The position numbers were made by a program, and so were the translations under genes. A stretch of DNA of 64,000 nucleotides from Pseudoblastomonas marina. GTDB lineage: Bacteria; Pseudomonadota; Alphaproteobacteria; Sphingomonadales; Sphingomonadaceae. Location of the stretch: NCBI RefSeq assembly GCF_014641655.1, contig NZ_BMID01000001.1:1292427-1356426 (forward strand), read 5' to 3'. Under the pieces are notes generated by a model. That model was not told the DNA's origin. It was given only the letters and a program-made list of their open reading frames with translations, and ran no database searches. Shown one piece after another: positions 9,386 through 18,488 of this stretch. Position 1 is the stretch's first letter. Every line of letters begins with the position of its first letter.

Positions 9386-12354
9386 GCCCCGTCCTCCGGC
9401 GCGGCGATCCATTCCTCGAGCCGCATCAGCTGGTCGTAATCGTTATACCCCTCGTAATCGGGGTTCTCGCGCGCGGTGAAGGGCGCGTCGCCGGTGATGA
9501 ATTTCGCGATACCTTCGCGCAGGAAGTCTTCGGTCCGATCGAGGAATTCATCGCGCGGAATCCCGCGTTTCCCACGAGGCCCCGGATGCGGGGTTTCGAC
9601 ATAGCCGAAATTTCCGTCACGTGCGCGGGCGAGGGACCAATATTCGAACTTTTCGGGCGTTCCGCGCACGCCCTTGAACGCGCCCTCGCGCGCCATCAGC
9701 CCGATCAGCCCGAGCTGGAGCGCAAAGCCGTGCTCGACCTGCGCCTTCGAGGGCGGGCTACCGGTCTTGTAATCGAGGATCGCGAGACTGCCGTCTTCGA
9801 GCCGATCGATCCGGTCGGCGCGCCCCTTGAGCACCGCACCGGCGATCGGGATCTCGCCATCGACCTCCCATGCGATCGGCAAGCGCCCCTCCTCAGCGAG
9901 CTCCTCGGTATGCTTCACCACCCAGTCGAGAGCCTGTTGGAGCCGAGGCCACCACAGGTGCCGCACCAGCGGGTGGCCCGACATCCTCGCGAGTTCGTCG
10001 GCTGCAAGAACGTGGAGCTCGCCCTCGCCCTTGTGCCAGCGTTCGAGGATGTCGTGCACCGCGGTGCCCTTCCACGCGGCGGAAGGTTCGGCGTCGAGCG
10101 GATCGAGCGCCTTGAGGCGAAGGATTTCGGAAGCATAGAACTGGTAGGGATCGCCCAGCAGCCGGTCGAGCGCGGTGACGCGAACCTTGACCTGCCGCTG
10201 CTCGGCCGACGGCCTTGGCGCAGGTCGCGCGGCCGCGTCTGCGCGTTCGGCATCGTCGACCGCCCGCGCCAGCGTCACGGTGTCGTGATCGCGGTGCTTG
10301 TCGGCCAGCGTTTCGCCCATCAGTGCCTCGACCCGCAGCACGAAGCGCGAGGGGATCACCGGCCCGCTCGCGTCGCGGCGGGCGTGGCTAAGAATCATCT
10401 CGGGCGCCCCGAGCGCGGCGGAAAGGTCGTGTGCGGAAAGCCCGATCCGGAACTCGCCATCGGGCACGCCGAGCACGCGCATGATCGCAGGTGGTAGCAG
10501 CGCATCGGGCGCCGGTGCGGCGGGCCAGGAGCCTTCGTGCATCGCGCCGCAGATAACGAGCTCCGCACGGCTCATCCGGCTTTCGAGCAGCCCGTAGATG
10601 GAGACGCGCGGATGGCCGCCCCAGGGCGGGCGCACCGCGACGCGCTCCATCGCCTCGCGCAGGATCGACGGGAGTTCGCGGGGCTCGAGCGCGGTCGGGA
10701 CGGCACGAGCCTGCTCGCGCAATTCCTCGAGGAAGGCGGACAGCGCGCGGCCTTCCGCCCCGCCCCACAACCCGACCGAGCCGAGTGCTTCGCTGGTTTC
10801 GGCAAGCAGGTCGAGCGCCGCATCGAGCGCGATCTCCTCGCGCGGTTCGAACAACGGGGCGAGCAGCGCTTCGACCTCGCCCCACCAATCGCCGAGCCTA
10901 TTCTTCTCCGCCACCGCGCGCAGGGGTGCGAGACCCGGTGCCGGGCGCGGCCCGCGCAATTCTCGATCGAACCGGCGCGCATTCTCGAGCCAGCGGGCGC
11001 GTTCACCTTCGCGCATGACCAGCGGGTGCTGCAACAGCGCGGAAAGCGCGATCGGCCCGCCCTCGCCGCCCATCAGCTCGGCCGCGAGCAGGAACAGACG
11101 CCCGGGCGCAGTCTGCGGCAGCGGTGTACCCGCGGTGTCGTCGGCCTCGATATGCCAGCGGCGCAGGTGCGCGACCACGCGCGACGCCAATCCGCGATCG
11201 GGGGTTACCAGCGCGACGCGTTTCTCCGGCGTTTCGAGCGCCTCGCGAATCCGGATCGCAATTGCCTGCGCCTCTTCCTCGGGATTGGCGCACTCCATCA
11301 GCGTCACACCGGCAAGCCGGCGCTGTTCGATATCGAGCCCGGCCCAGCGCGCCGAGGGCCCCGGCGGAAGGAACAGGTTCGAGATCGCGGTGCTGCGATC
11401 GGGGCGCGCGGCCGCGATCCCCGCGCGGTGCCAAGGCTGGACCTCGGCGCGGTTCACGCCCATCCGGTTGAGCAGCAGCTTCAGGTGGTATTGCGGATGG
11501 GTCAGCGCATCGGCGCGCCCGATCGGCGGTCCGCCCGCCTCTCCGGACTGGCCGGCGAGCCCGAGATCGTTCCACACCTCGTCATCGAGCGAGAGGTCGA
11601 GATCGGGCAGGATCACCGCGCCGTTTTCGAGCTCGCTGACCGTCCGCAGCAGCTTCGCCAGCGAGGGCGAGGCGCTGGTGACCCCCGCAGCAACAATGGC
11701 CTCGGTTGGCGGGTTTTCCCTCCAGCGCCTGGCGGCATGCTCGAACAGGCGATTGCGCCGGGTGGGCGCATCGACCTCGCCGCGCTCGTCGAGCAGGGCG
11801 AGCCAGTGCGCCTGGATCGTCGCGAACAGACGGGTCGAATCCTGCCAGTGGTTGGCGAGCTCGGGAAAAAGGGAGAGCACGCGCTCCTCGAACAGCTCTC
11901 CGGGCGCGATTCCCTCGACCAGCAGGCGATCCATCGTGCCTGCGATTTCGCGCGCCTGCCGCAGCCGCGATGCGGCGAGCAACCGGTCGTCCTTGGCGTA
12001 ATACGGGTCATGATCCTTGAGCAGCCGCGCCAGTTCGAGCCAGCGGCGCGTCGGATCGACCGCGGGCGGGATCGCGGCGCTATCCTCGCCGATCGGATCG
12101 AGCAGCGGGCCGAGCGTCTCGTCGAGATCGAGGTCGCCGACCACCGCCATGCGCGGCAATAGCAGCCCGCCGTCGGAAGCGCGCACGAAGGCCTCGGTCA
12201 CCGTCCGAGCTGCGCGGCGGCTGGGCAGGAGCAAGGTCAGCTTGGCGAGGCCAAAGCGGTCGTCGCGATAGCGCGGGATCAATCCGGCGGCGAGCGCATC
12301 GGCGAAACCGCGATGCGCGGCGATCGAGTAGACTTGCGGGCGTCCGCTCCCCAC
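9382..12354 (-). CDS. addB: double-strand break repair protein AddB
   Basis: AddB partners AddA; in characterised enzymes it recognises Chi and carries a second nuclease. The 990-aa protein has an N-terminal LLLPSRRAART segment in place of a strict Walker A, as is usual in alphaproteobacterial AddB, and a C-terminal PD-(D/E)XK nuclease (LKGRADRIDRLEDGSLAILDYKTG). The four-cysteine iron-sulfur cluster of Bacillus AddB is absent. The open frame reaches 12645, but the upstream 97 codons overlap murU and look unlike protein. GTG at 12354, seven bases after the murU stop, is the natural start. Confidence 0.93.
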   Translation of the reverse strand: MGSGRPQVYSIAAHRGFADALAAGLIPRYRDDRFGLAKLTLLLPSRRAARTVTEAFVRASDGGLLLPRMAVVGDLDLDETLGPLLDPIGEDSAAIPPAVDPTRRWLELARLLKDHDPYYAKDDRLLAASRLRQAREIAGTMDRLLVEGIAPGELFEERVLSLFPELANHWQDSTRLFATIQAHWLALLDERGEVDAPTRRNRLFEHAARRWRENPPTEAIVAAGVTSASPSLAKLLRTVSELENGAVILPDLDLSLDDEVWNDLGLAGQSGEAGGPPIGRADALTHPQYHLKLLLNRMGVNRAEVQPWHRAGIAAARPDRSTAISNLFLPPGPSARWAGLDIEQRRLAGVTLMECANPEEEAQAIAIRIREALETPEKRVALVTPDRGLASRVVAHLRRWHIEADDTAGTPLPQTAPGRLFLLAAELMGGEGGPIALSALLQHPLVMREGERARWLENARRFDRELRGPRPAPGLAPLRAVAEKNRLGDWWGEVEALLAPLFEPREEIALDAALDLLAETSEALGSVGLWGGAEGRALSAFLEELREQARAVPTALEPRELPSILREAMERVAVRPPWGGHPRVSIYGLLESRMSRAELVICGAMHEGSWPAAPAPDALLPPAIMRVLGVPDGEFRIGLSAHDLSAALGAPEMILSHARRDASGPVIPSRFVLRVEALMGETLADKHRDHDTVTLARAVDDAERADAAARPAPRPSAEQRQVKVRVTALDRLLGDPYQFYASEILRLKALDPLDAEPSAAWKGTAVHDILERWHKGEGELHVLAADELARMSGHPLVRHLWWPRLQQALDWVVKHTEELAEEGRLPIAWEVDGEIPIAGAVLKGRADRIDRLEDGSLAILDYKTGSPPSKAQVEHGFALQLGLIGLMAREGAFKGVRGTPEKFEYWSLARARDGNFGYVETPHPGPRGKRGIPRDEFLDRTEDFLREGIAKFITGDAPFTARENPDYEGYNDYDQLMRLEEWIAAPEDGA

Positions 12355-12361
12355 CCGCGCC

Positions 12362-13078
12362 TCAGCGTTCCGCGAGCGCGGCTTCGGTGGGCGCGATCGC
12401 CTCGGGCGTGCCGACCTCGAACCACTCGCCGGTGTGGACGAGCCCGTGCAAACGGCCTTCCGCGATCGCGCGTTCCCACAGCAGATTGGTCGAAAACTTG
12501 CCCGCGGGCGCATCGCGCAGCAGGCGGTGCGAGACGAGCTGGATCCCGGTGAAGATATAGGGCGCGACCCGCCCCGGCTCGCGCCGCGTGATGCGGCCCA
12601 GCGGGTCGAGGTAGAAATCGCCCTCGCCGCGGTAATTGCGCGCATTGTGATGGCGCACCAGCAGCAGCAGCGCGTCCATCGCGCCCGGGTCCCAGCCCCG
12701 GCTCAGTTCGGTGAACACGTCGCGCGGGCCGTCTAGCCAGATATTGTCGCTGTTGAGGCAGAAGAACGGATCGGAGAGGCTGTCGCGTGCGCGGATCATG
12801 CCGCCGCCGGTTTCGAGCAGCTCCTCGCGCTCGTCCGAAATCTCCACCGCGGGATGCTTCCGGGTCTTCACATGCGCTTCGAGCGCGTCGGCGAGGTAGT
12901 GGACGTTGACCACCGCCCTCGCGACCCCGGCATTGGCGAGTTCGTCGAGCGTGTGGTCGATCAGGTGGCGTCCCGCGACCTTTACCAGCGGCTTGGGCTG
13001 GGTCGCGGTGAGCGGCCGCATGCGCTTGCCGTAGCCCGCCGCCATTACCATTGCGCAATCGCTCGCGAGCTTGCTCAT
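12362..13078 (-). CDS. murU: nucleotidyltransferase, probable N-acetylmuramate-1-phosphate uridylyltransferase MurU
   Basis: The 238-aa sugar-phosphate nucleotidyltransferase begins with MVMAAGYGKRMRPLT, the NTP-binding G-x-G-x-R-x-x-P-x-T loop, followed by PKPLVKVAG. It has the metal-binding NSDN (NTP transfer) around residue 107. In Pseudomonas and Caulobacter MurU turns MurNAc-1-P into UDP-MurNAc, so recycled wall sugar bypasses fosfomycin-sensitive MurA. The ATGA overlap with the AmgK-like kinase gene upstream makes this assignment more likely than a generic glucose- or mannose-phosphate transferase. Confidence 0.85.
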   Translation of the reverse strand: MSKLASDCAMVMAAGYGKRMRPLTATQPKPLVKVAGRHLIDHTLDELANAGVARAVVNVHYLADALEAHVKTRKHPAVEISDEREELLETGGGMIRARDSLSDPFFCLNSDNIWLDGPRDVFTELSRGWDPGAMDALLLLVRHHNARNYRGEGDFYLDPLGRITRREPGRVAPYIFTGIQLVSHRLLRDAPAGKFSTNLLWERAIAEGRLHGLVHTGEWFEVGTPEAIAPTEAALAER

Positions 13079-14055
13079 GCAGCGAAGCTCCCGCCGCCGT
13101 TTTCGCGCAATTCGTGCGGGACATTCGCATCGAACCAGCGCGCGACCGGGGCGAGCGCGGGATGGGCGAGGTCGCGTTCGAGTAGGTCCCAGACGCGCGG
13201 GATCAGGTCGAGGTAGCGGGCCTTGCCGTCGCGCTTCCACAGGCGGGTGAAAATCCCGACGATCTTGGCATTCCGCTGCGCCCCGAGCCTGGCGTAATCG
13301 GCCTCGAATTCGGCGCCGGGGTCGGCCTTCGACAGGTAGTAGTCGAGCATTTCGCGCTCGAGTTCGGGCGCGACGTCGCGGCGCGCATCCTGCAGCAGCG
13401 AGACGAGATCGTAGGCCTTGTGGCCGACCAGCGCGTCCTGGAAATCGAGCAATCCCTGCTTGGTCAGCGCACCGAGCAGCATGATGTTTTCGGCATGGTA
13501 GTCGCGAAGCACGGTAACCCCGTCTCGCTGATTGCGCAGAACGGGAAGCATCGCCTCCTGCCAGGCGTCGACATAACCGCCATCATCGACATCGAGGCCC
13601 TGCGCGGGACAATACCATTCGGTGAAGAGCCGGACCTCGCGGGCATATTCGGCCCACGAATAATCGGGAAACGGCCCCGCGGGCTTCGTGTGCAGTTCGA
13701 CCAGCGCGTCGATCGCGCCGCGATAGGTATCGGCTTCGTCCTGCGGCCATTCGTCGAGATAGTCGCGCATCCGCGCTGACCCGAAATCCTCGAGTAGGAC
13801 GAAGCCGCTGGCGTCGTTCTCGGCATGAATCTCGGGCGCCCGCAGCCCCTGGTCGCGCAACCAGCGATCGGCGCGGACGAAGGGGCGGATATCCTCGGTG
13901 GGCGGCGGCGCGTGCATCAGCAGCGCGCTGTCCTCGCCGCGGCTCAGCCGCCAGTACCGGCGGAACGAGGCATCGCCGGTCAGCGCCTCGGCGCGGGCGC
14001 TGCCCCATCCGGCATCGGCAAGGAAAGTGTCGGCGCCCTCTGGCAGGTCGTTCAT
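13075..14055 (-). CDS. amgK: sugar kinase of the aminoglycoside-phosphotransferase fold, probable AmgK
   Basis: The 326-aa product has the APH/choline-kinase fold: the catalytic loop VLRDYHAENIML and the metal-binding DFQDALVGHKAYDLVSLLQD (about residues 200-225). AmgK phosphorylates MurNAc and GlcNAc at the anomeric position, supplying MurU. The start at 14055 overlaps the tsaE stop (ATGA), and the stop overlaps the murU start. The longer reading frame to 14178 lies inside tsaE. Substrate is inferred from the partner gene. Confidence 0.85.
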   Translation of the reverse strand: MNDLPEGADTFLADAGWGSARAEALTGDASFRRYWRLSRGEDSALLMHAPPPTEDIRPFVRADRWLRDQGLRAPEIHAENDASGFVLLEDFGSARMRDYLDEWPQDEADTYRGAIDALVELHTKPAGPFPDYSWAEYAREVRLFTEWYCPAQGLDVDDGGYVDAWQEAMLPVLRNQRDGVTVLRDYHAENIMLLGALTKQGLLDFQDALVGHKAYDLVSLLQDARRDVAPELEREMLDYYLSKADPGAEFEADYARLGAQRNAKIVGIFTRLWKRDGKARYLDLIPRVWDLLERDLAHPALAPVARWFDANVPHELRENGGGSFAA

Positions 14056-14489
14056 GGCAAGCGTCCCTGCCAGCCCGCACCGCCTTCGACAATGGCGAAA
14101 CGGGCGCCCTCGCCTTTTTCGAGACGGATCGAGAGACAGCCCGCCTCGTGATCGAAGCCGCCCGCCCGATCGGGCCATTCGGCCAGCAATGCAGCGCCCT
14201 CGCGATACTCGTCGAGACCGATCTCCTCGAGCTCGGCGGGGTCTTCGAGCCGATAGAAATCGGCGTGGACGATCCGCGGATCGAGCGTGTCGTAGGCCTC
14301 GATGATGGTGAAACTCGGCGACGGGACCTCGCCGCGATGGCCTGCCGCTTCGATCACCGCCCGCGCGAGCGTCGTCTTGCCCGCCCCGAGATCGCCCGAC
14401 AGCGCGACGACGTCCCCGGCCCGCAACCGGGCTGCGATGTCGCGTCCCAAAACGGCGACTGCTGCGAGATCGGGCAGTTCGCGGCGCAT
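14052..14489 (-). CDS. tsaE: tRNA threonylcarbamoyladenosine biosynthesis ATPase TsaE
   Basis: TsaE is the ATPase of the TsaBDE complex that makes the universal t6A37 modification on ANN-decoding tRNAs. The 145-aa protein has Walker A GDLGAGKTTLAR (about residue 32) and the family motif PSPSFTIIEAYD followed by HADFYRLEDPAELEEIGLDEY. I use the ATG at 14489, one base after the divL stop; a TTG three codons upstream overlaps divL. Coupling of a tRNA-modification ATPase to wall salvage is a common alphaproteobacterial gene order. Confidence 0.93.
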   Translation of the reverse strand: MRRELPDLAAVAVLGRDIAARLRAGDVVALSGDLGAGKTTLARAVIEAAGHRGEVPSPSFTIIEAYDTLDPRIVHADFYRLEDPAELEEIGLDEYREGAALLAEWPDRAGGFDHEAGCLSIRLEKGEGARFAIVEGGAGWQGRLP

Positions 14490-14490
14490 T

Positions 14491-16821
14491 TCAGGCAATA
14501 TCGATCAGCGCCGCGGTGCCCTGCCCTTCTTCGGACATGACCTCGAGCCGGCCTCCATGCGCCTCGACGATCCGCTTCGCGAGGGGAAGGCCGTAATTGA
14601 CGCGCCTCTCGACCGTCTTTCCGTCGGCGCTGACCATCAGCCCGTCGAGCGCACGGGCGAGCTGGAGTGCGTCCATGCCCATCCCGTCATCCGAGATCAC
14701 GATCCGCACACCGTCCCCGCGGGCGAGCAGCTTGACGAGGATCCGCCCGCCATCGGGCAGCGCGTTGATCGCATTGTCGAGGATATGCCCGATCGCCCGA
14801 GCAAGGCGGCGCTCGTCGCCGCGGATGCGGGTTTCTTCTTCGCCGGTCCGCAGTTCGAGCCTGATCCCCCTGGCGTCGATCTTCTCGCGCCGCGAATCGA
14901 TGATCGCCTGGAGGAACGGCTCGAGCACGATCGATTCCTTGACCAGCGGGAGCATGCCGGCCTCGCTCTGCGACAGGTCGAGCACGTTCTCGACCTGCTC
15001 GACCGAATCGAGGATCGCCCGCAGATAGGCCATGCCGTCTTCGGTCAGCTCGCCACCGAGCCCGGTCTCGAGCAGTTCGGCAAAGCCGCGCATCGAGGTC
15101 AGCGGGGTCCGGAATTCGTAGCTCATATTGGCGAGGAAGCGCGTTTTCATCGCGTCGGCCTCGACCAGCGCGGCATTGCGCGCGCGCAGCGCCTCCTCGG
15201 CCTTCTGCGCATCGGTGATATCGAGCACGGTCAGAAGCCCGTTCCCGTCGGGCAACGGGACCCCGGCGAATTCGAGAATGCGGCCATCGGACAGGCTCAC
15301 TCGCCCGACACCCTGTGAGCGGTCGAGCGTTGCGGCGCGCACGACGTCGCCGATCTGCCCGGCTTCCTCGCCCTCGCGCAGGCTCTTCTGGATATGGGTC
15401 AGCAGGTCGTCGATCCGGGGATGCTGGTCGAGGAACTCTTCTTCGAGATCCCAATCCGCCATGAAGCGGCGGTTCCAGAGCTGGAGGCGACCGTCGGGCC
15501 GGAACACCGCGATCGATTCGAACAGGCTGTCGAAGGTCGCGGTCCGGGTGCGGAGCAGCGTGTCCTGCGACGCCGAGAGCTTGAGCTGCTCGGTCCGGTC
15601 TTCGGCCAGCAGCAGCAAGCCGCCATCGGGATCCGGCTGGGCGAAGATTCGCAGATGGGTACCGTTGGGCAGCGTCCAGCTTTCCTCGTTGGTTTCGTTC
15701 GAGGTGAACCATTCCTCGCGCTCGGTCCGCCAGGCCGGAAAATCTCGCACCTGCGGAACCCGGTTCTGGTCGCGGGCGATGTCGAGCCAGCGATTGAAGC
15801 TTGGCCGCTCGCGCATCTGCTCGAAACTGATGCCGAAACTGCGCTGGAACGGCCGGTTGGCGAAGATCAACTGGCGGTTCGAATCGAACTGGGCGACGCC
15901 GGCGGATAGCTTGTCGAGCATGTTGCGCTGCGCCGTCCGGAACGCCTTGAAGCTACGCGCGAGCTCTTCCATGTCCTCGACATCGATCGCGTATCCCGCA
16001 ATCCCTTCCTCGCCCAGCGGGAGGTCGGATACGCGCAGCGCGCGGCGCTGGCCGTTGATCGTCGAGGTCACCATCCGCTCGATCGGCTGGCGCTGCTGGC
16101 CCGCCTCGCGCGCGACCTGGGCCGCACCCAGCCCGTTGACCGGTTCGATAAGCTCGATCTGCTCGGCCACCACCTCTTCGGCATCACGTGCGCCGACGGC
16201 GGCAACGTAGGCACTGTTGACCAGCCGGATCTTGCCCTGCTCGGTGCGGAACCACATCGGCATGGGTGCCGCTTCGAGCAGGCCGACGAGCGCAGCGAAA
16301 TCGCCCTGCGCGCGCTTGGCCTCGGCCCGCAGGCGCGCCAGCTCGCTCTCGCTGTCGGAGAAATCGAACACCCAGACCAGCGCGGCGCCGCCGGGCGAGA
16401 CCTGCGGATCGGCCAGATGGCCGCGCAGCGAAAGGCTGCGCGACGAGCCGCGCGGAGTGATCATCATGCGGAACGGGGCAGCCGTCTTCTGCGTGCGACG
16501 GACGTTCTTCTGCAGCGTTTCGACCTGCTGGTGCGTGAGGCCGCTTTCTCCCTCGGCCAGCTCGCTGAGATAGGTCGGCATCCGGTCGAGCCCGAACCAG
16601 CCGGCGAGCCGGGCCGAAGCCTCGATCCTGCCATCCGAACGGACCAGCAGCGGAAGCGCCGGCGATTCGTCGAGCATCCGCTGCATGCGCTTCAATCCGG
16701 TGCGCATGTCGCGCGCCTGGCCGGTCGCCCGGCTCGCCAGGTAGATCGCTGCGAGCGCGGCCAGCGTCCACCCGCCGAGCACGACCCCGATCAGCGCCAG
16801 TGTGGTAGGCGAAAATTCCAT
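14491..16821 (-). CDS. divL: DivL-like PAS-domain pseudo-histidine kinase
   Basis: A 776-aa membrane-anchored protein: one transmembrane helix (about residues 8-28), several PAS-type sensor segments (about 45-540), a dimerisation domain and a C-terminal HATPase domain. The H-box reads MSYEFRTPLTS, so the phospho-accepting His is Tyr568. The N-box (HILDNAINAL) and DDGMGMD box survive, but the last glycine box is changed to RRVNYGLPLAK. In Caulobacter DivL (769 aa, Tyr550) the same substitution defines a cell-cycle regulator that reads phosphorylated DivK and controls CckA and CtrA. Start ATG 16821 (MEFSPTTL) is taken just before the helix. DivL orthology is inferred from length, layout and the Tyr. 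Confidence 0.82.
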   Translation of the reverse strand: MEFSPTTLALIGVVLGGWTLAALAAIYLASRATGQARDMRTGLKRMQRMLDESPALPLLVRSDGRIEASARLAGWFGLDRMPTYLSELAEGESGLTHQQVETLQKNVRRTQKTAAPFRMMITPRGSSRSLSLRGHLADPQVSPGGAALVWVFDFSDSESELARLRAEAKRAQGDFAALVGLLEAAPMPMWFRTEQGKIRLVNSAYVAAVGARDAEEVVAEQIELIEPVNGLGAAQVAREAGQQRQPIERMVTSTINGQRRALRVSDLPLGEEGIAGYAIDVEDMEELARSFKAFRTAQRNMLDKLSAGVAQFDSNRQLIFANRPFQRSFGISFEQMRERPSFNRWLDIARDQNRVPQVRDFPAWRTEREEWFTSNETNEESWTLPNGTHLRIFAQPDPDGGLLLLAEDRTEQLKLSASQDTLLRTRTATFDSLFESIAVFRPDGRLQLWNRRFMADWDLEEEFLDQHPRIDDLLTHIQKSLREGEEAGQIGDVVRAATLDRSQGVGRVSLSDGRILEFAGVPLPDGNGLLTVLDITDAQKAEEALRARNAALVEADAMKTRFLANMSYEFRTPLTSMRGFAELLETGLGGELTEDGMAYLRAILDSVEQVENVLDLSQSEAGMLPLVKESIVLEPFLQAIIDSRREKIDARGIRLELRTGEEETRIRGDERRLARAIGHILDNAINALPDGGRILVKLLARGDGVRIVISDDGMGMDALQLARALDGLMVSADGKTVERRVNYGLPLAKRIVEAHGGRLEVMSEEGQGTAALIDIA

Positions 16822-16873
16822 TCCCCGTGAGCTATGACGGCTCGCGCGCGGACGCAACTTCGATGAACAAAGA

Positions 16874-16905
16874 AACGGGGCGCTCCGTCGCCGGAACGCC
16901 CCGTT
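16874..16905 (-). terminator. intrinsic terminator of ahcY
   Basis: Inverted repeat AACGGGGCG...CGCCCCGTT (16874-16882 with 16897-16905) with additional pairing towards the loop. On the minus strand it is followed by TTCTTTG, 18 bases after the ahcY stop codon. It separates ahcY from the divL operon. Confidence 0.8.
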
Positions 16906-16923
16906 CTTGTCGGATCCCGTCGC

Positions 16924-18333
16924 TTAGTAGCGGTAGTGTTCGGGCTTGAACGGCCCGTCGACCGGCACGCCGATATAGTCGGCCTGCTTCTGGCTCAGCT
17001 TGGTCAACTGCACGCCGAGCTTGTCGAGGTGGAGCGCGGCGACTTTTTCGTCGAGATGCTTGGGCAGCACGTAGACGTCGTTCTCGTACTGATCGTCGTT
17101 CTTCCACAGCTCGATCTGCGCCAGCACCTGGTTGGTGAACGAGCAGCTCATCACGAAGCTGGGGTGACCGGTGGCGCAGGCGAGGTTCACGAGGCGGCCC
17201 TTGGCCAGGACGATGATCTCCTTGCCGTCGGGGAACTTGACCAGGTCGGTGCCCGGCTTGAGTTCGGTCCACTCGTAATTGTCGAGCGCGCCGATCTGGA
17301 TCTCGCTGTCGAAGTGGCCGATGTTGCAGACGATGCTCATCGGCTTCATCGCCTTCATGTGCTCGGCAGTGATGACGTCTTCATTGCCCGTGGTCGTCAC
17401 GAAGATATCGGCGCGCTTGACGCCTTCTTCCATGGTCACGACCTCGAACCCGTCCATCGCCGCCTGAAGCGCGCAGATCGGATCGATTTCGGTGACGAGA
17501 ACGCGCGCGCCGCCATTGCGGAGCGACTGCGCCGAGCCCTTGCCGACATCGCCGAAGCCGGCGACCAGCGCGACCTTGCCCGAGAGCATGACGTCGGTCG
17601 CGCGACGGATCGCGTCGACCAGCGATTCTCGGCAACCGTAGAGGTTGTCGAACTTCGACTTGGTCACGCTATCGTTGACATTGATCGCCGGGAACGGGAG
17701 CTTGCCCTTCTTCGCCAGCGAATAGAGGCGGTGGACGCCGGTGGTGGTCTCTTCGGAGACGCCCTTGATGTTCTTTACCGACTGGGTGAGATAGCCCGGC
17801 TTCTTCTTGAGGAATTCCTTGAGAGCGCGCTGCATCTCGATTTCTTCGGCGTTCTGCGGCGCAGGCATTTCCTCGCCCGCCTCGATGCGCGCGCCCCACA
17901 GCGCGAACATCGTCGCATCGCCGCCATCGTCGAGGATGATGTTCGCCGTCTGGTCGGCATCGTCCTCGGTCGACCAGTCGAAGATCTTGCCGACGTAATC
18001 CCAATATTCCGCCAGCGTCTCGCCCTTCACGGCGAAGACCGGGATGTCCTGGTCGGCCATCGCTGCGGCGGCGTGATCCTGCGTCGAATAGATGTTGCAG
18101 GTCGCCCAGCGAACTTCCGCGCCCAACGCGCGCAGAGTCTCGATCAGCACCGCGGTCTGGATCGTCATGTGAAGCGATCCGGTGATGCGCGCGCCCTTCA
18201 ATGGCTGCGCGTCGCCATATTCCTCGCGGATGGCCATGAGGCCGGGCATTTCGGTTTCGGCGATGCGGATTTCCTGGTGGCCGTATCCGGCCAGCCCGAT
18301 ATCCTTGATGACGTAATCCTTGGCAGCAGCCAC
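16924..18333 (-). CDS. ahcY: adenosylhomocysteinase
   Basis: AhcY reversibly splits S-adenosylhomocysteine into adenosine and homocysteine, removing the product inhibitor of methyltransferases. The 469-aa protein has the NAD-binding motif [12 protein letters not shown], the STQDHAAAA substrate loop, the roughly 40-residue insertion typical of bacterial forms, and the invariant C-terminus KPEHYRY. GTG at 18333 is chosen because AGGAG lies at good spacing before it; the longer open frame to 18612 runs through the leader hairpin and operator-like palindrome and into the next gene. Regulation is likely through that leader. Confidence 0.96.
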   Translation of the reverse strand: MAAAKDYVIKDIGLAGYGHQEIRIAETEMPGLMAIREEYGDAQPLKGARITGSLHMTIQTAVLIETLRALGAEVRWATCNIYSTQDHAAAAMADQDIPVFAVKGETLAEYWDYVGKIFDWSTEDDADQTANIILDDGGDATMFALWGARIEAGEEMPAPQNAEEIEMQRALKEFLKKKPGYLTQSVKNIKGVSEETTTGVHRLYSLAKKGKLPFPAINVNDSVTKSKFDNLYGCRESLVDAIRRATDVMLSGKVALVAGFGDVGKGSAQSLRNGGARVLVTEIDPICALQAAMDGFEVVTMEEGVKRADIFVTTTGNEDVITAEHMKAMKPMSIVCNIGHFDSEIQIGALDNYEWTELKPGTDLVKFPDGKEIIVLAKGRLVNLACATGHPSFVMSCSFTNQVLAQIELWKNDDQYENDVYVLPKHLDEKVAALHLDKLGVQLTKLSQKQADYIGVPVDGPFKPEHYRY

Positions 18334-18393
18334 GGTATTCTCCTGAAACTTGCGTGATACGCGCCGTTCCAGGCCGTCGAATGCAGACAAACC

Positions 18394-18423
18394 AAGGGCG
18401 GCGCAGGGACCGGCGCCGCCCTT
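18394..18423 (-). promoter_or_regulatory. stable hairpin in the ahcY leader
   Basis: AAGGGCGGCGC (18394-18404) pairs perfectly over 11 bp with 18413-18423 around an 8-base loop. It lies 60-90 bases upstream of the ahcY start, between the palindrome at 18448 and the ribosome-binding site. No U-run follows on the minus strand, so it is not an obvious terminator. It does not match the SAH riboswitch consensus that I remember. Confidence 0.5.
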
Positions 18424-18447
18424 AGCCTCTCCCCCGGCGCGAAGCAA

Positions 18448-18467
18448 ATATAAAGATGTCTTTATAT
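18448..18467. promoter_or_regulatory. 20-bp palindromic operator upstream of ahcY
   Basis: ATATAAAGATGTCTTTATAT is a perfect inverted repeat with 9-bp arms and a 2-base centre, strikingly AT-rich in 65% GC surroundings, 115-134 bases upstream of the ahcY start. ArsR-family SAH-responsive regulators (SahR type) control ahcY and met genes in several Proteobacteria through palindromes of this style. The protein that binds here is inferred, and no arsR gene is in the window. Confidence 0.6.
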
Positions 18468-18488
18468 GAGCCCCGACCGAAGTATCGC

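Noticed and set aside
10537-12162. 541-codon open frame opposite addB
   Set aside because: Antisense shadow; addB and its nuclease motif lie on the minus strand.
12355-12645. N-terminal extension of addB into murU
   Set aside because: The extra 97 residues are Ser/Arg-rich and out of keeping with AddB; GTG 12354 just after the murU stop is a better start.
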